DNA of 6,141 nucleotides. It comes from Corynebacterium accolens. Lineage in GTDB: Bacteria; Actinomycetota; Actinomycetes; Mycobacteriales; Mycobacteriaceae. The position numbers were made by a program, and so were the translations under genes. The stretch lies in the NCBI RefSeq assembly GCF_030515985.1, contig NZ_CP100376.1, positions 371,903 through 378,043 of the forward strand, given 5' to 3'. This document shows, in pieces, positions 5,247 to 6,141 of this stretch (the stretch's first letter is position 1; each line of letters opens with the position of its first letter). Under the pieces are notes generated by a model. That model had not been told where the DNA came from. It saw nothing but the letters and a program-made list of their open reading frames with translations, and did not search any database.

Positions 5247-6141
5247 ATGGATCTGGTCCGAATCCTCTTTACCCGCTCGGCACCCTATACGCCCTATGTC
5301 CTAGCGGTACTTATCCTGCAGGCGCTGTCCACCGCGGCCACCCTGTATCTGCCGTCCTTGAACGCCAAGATCATCGATGAGGGCGTGTCCAAGGGCGATA
5401 TCGACTATATCTGGGACACCGGCGCAATCATGCTCATCGTAGCCTTTGTCCAGGTCATTACCGCCATCGGCGCGGTGTGGTGCGGCAGCCGCACGGCCAT
5501 GGGCGTGGGCCGGGACCTGCGCAGCGAGGTCTTCCGCAAGGTCACCACGTTTTCCGCGGAAGATATGAGCGAGTTCGGCACGCCCACCCTTATTACCCGC
5601 GGCACCAATGACGTGCAGCAGGTGCAGATGGTCTACATGATGATGCTGAACTTCATGGTCACAGCGCCCATTATGTCCATCGGCGGCATCATCATGGCCA
5701 TTCGCGAGGACGCCGGACTGTCCTGGTTGGTGTGGGTTTCTGTCGCGGTGCTGCTCGGCACCATCTCCGTCCTCATCGCGCGGCTCATGCCGCTTTTTCG
5801 TTCCATGCAGGACAAGCTGGACACCATCAACGGCACCCTGCGCGAGCAAATCACCGGCATCCGCGTCGTGCGCGCCTTTGTGCGCGAGGCCTATGAAACT
5901 GAGCGTTTTACCAAGGCCAATAAGGACATTACCCAGCTTTCGCTGAAAATCGGCCAGCTTTTTGTTCTCATGTTCCCGCTTATCACCGTCATCTTGAACG
6001 TGGCCACGGGCGCAGTGCTGTGGTTTGGCGGCCAACGCGTGGATGCCGGGCTTGTCGATGTCGGCGGGCTCACCGCCTTCCTGCAATACCTGCTGCAAAT
6101 CCTCGCCGCCGTCATGATGGGCACGTTTATGGCGATGATGC
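5247..6141 (+). CDS. Type I ABC exporter, membrane domain of a fused permease/ATPase (3' end beyond window)
   Basis: This frame runs open from an ATG at 5247 to the window end, giving 298 residues. They form the transmembrane domain of an MsbA/LmrA-type half exporter. Membrane helices lie at about 15-38, 58-80, 132-153, 157-180 and 235-262, with a sixth starting near 275. Diagnostic cytoplasmic-loop motifs are present: MGVGRDLRSEVFRKV (85-99), the TRGTNDVQQVQ segment (118-127), and NGTLREQITGIRVVRAFVRE (195-214), which marks the long helix coupling to the ATPase. The nucleotide-binding domain (Walker A, ABC signature, Walker B) must follow outside the window. Such proteins usually work as heterodimers encoded by adjacent genes, so a second exporter gene may follow. 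Substrate cannot be told from this half. An AAAGAAG (5231-5237) or GCAGG (5239-5243) precedes the start; neither is ideal. Confidence 0.92.
   Translation, partial: MDLVRILFTRSAPYTPYVLAVLILQALSTAATLYLPSLNAKIIDEGVSKGDIDYIWDTGAIMLIVAFVQVITAIGAVWCGSRTAMGVGRDLRSEVFRKVTTFSAEDMSEFGTPTLITRGTNDVQQVQMVYMMMLNFMVTAPIMSIGGIIMAIREDAGLSWLVWVSVAVLLGTISVLIARLMPLFRSMQDKLDTINGTLREQITGIRVVRAFVREAYETERFTKANKDITQLSLKIGQLFVLMFPLITVILNVATGAVLWFGGQRVDAGLVDVGGLTAFLQYLLQILAAVMMGTFMAMM

Noticed and set aside
5301..6098. A 265-codon open frame on the minus strand opposite the ABC exporter
   Set aside because: His/Asp/Gly-rich shadow of a clear transporter frame; no motif or start signal.
1..6141. Search for tRNA, rRNA, CRISPR array, insertion sequence, transposase or integrase
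   Set aside because: No tRNA-like fold, no regularly spaced direct repeats and no mobile-element protein motif was seen in any frame.

Overview
The window reads as part of a Corynebacterium chromosome, probably a lipophilic or skin-type species, though species cannot be fixed from sequence alone. The reasons are a compact cysH-cysD-cysN sulfate-activation operon with strongly corynebacterial protein sequences, a perfect TAGAC-N6-GTCTA operator of the type bound by McbR (the corynebacterial sulfur regulator), moderately high GC, and two small single-pass surface proteins of a type typical of this genus.

Layout. Bases 3-602 (+) hold the C-terminal part of a membrane-anchored protein whose start lies before the window. 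Bases 809-1438 (+) hold a complete second protein with the same architecture: hydrophilic N-terminus, near-identical membrane anchor, acidic Ser/Thr/Glu-rich stalk, four-cysteine ectodomain ending in Pro-Cys. A hairpin likely to work as a terminator (1437-1457) and a long imperfect inverted repeat (1477-1564) fill the gap to the convergent operon. Minus-strand genes cysH (4546-3761), cysD (3761-2862) and cysN (2862-1579) follow, each overlapping the next by one base (TAATG, then TGATG). A 173-bp divergent control region (4547-4719) separates cysH from a plus-strand gene (4720-5136) that looks like a ferredoxin-NADP reductase reduced to its two ends. After 110 bp without a gene, a type I ABC exporter subunit starts at 5247 and runs off the window end.

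How the genes work together. CysD and CysN form ATP sulfurylase, making adenosine 5'-phosphosulfate (APS) from sulfate and ATP; CysH reduces the activated sulfate to sulfite. The McbR-type site between cysH and the reductase-like gene could control both directions. Two points depart from the Corynebacterium glutamicum picture (fpr2-cysI-cysX-cysH-cysD-cysN-cysY-cysZ). CysH has lost all four cysteines that hold the [4Fe-4S] cluster of APS reductases although the rest of the protein is well kept. And cysI, cysX, cysY and cysZ are missing on the sides where they would be expected, while the only Fpr-like gene is an in-frame miniature on the opposite strand. The surface-protein pair and the ABC exporter have no evident link to sulfur metabolism.
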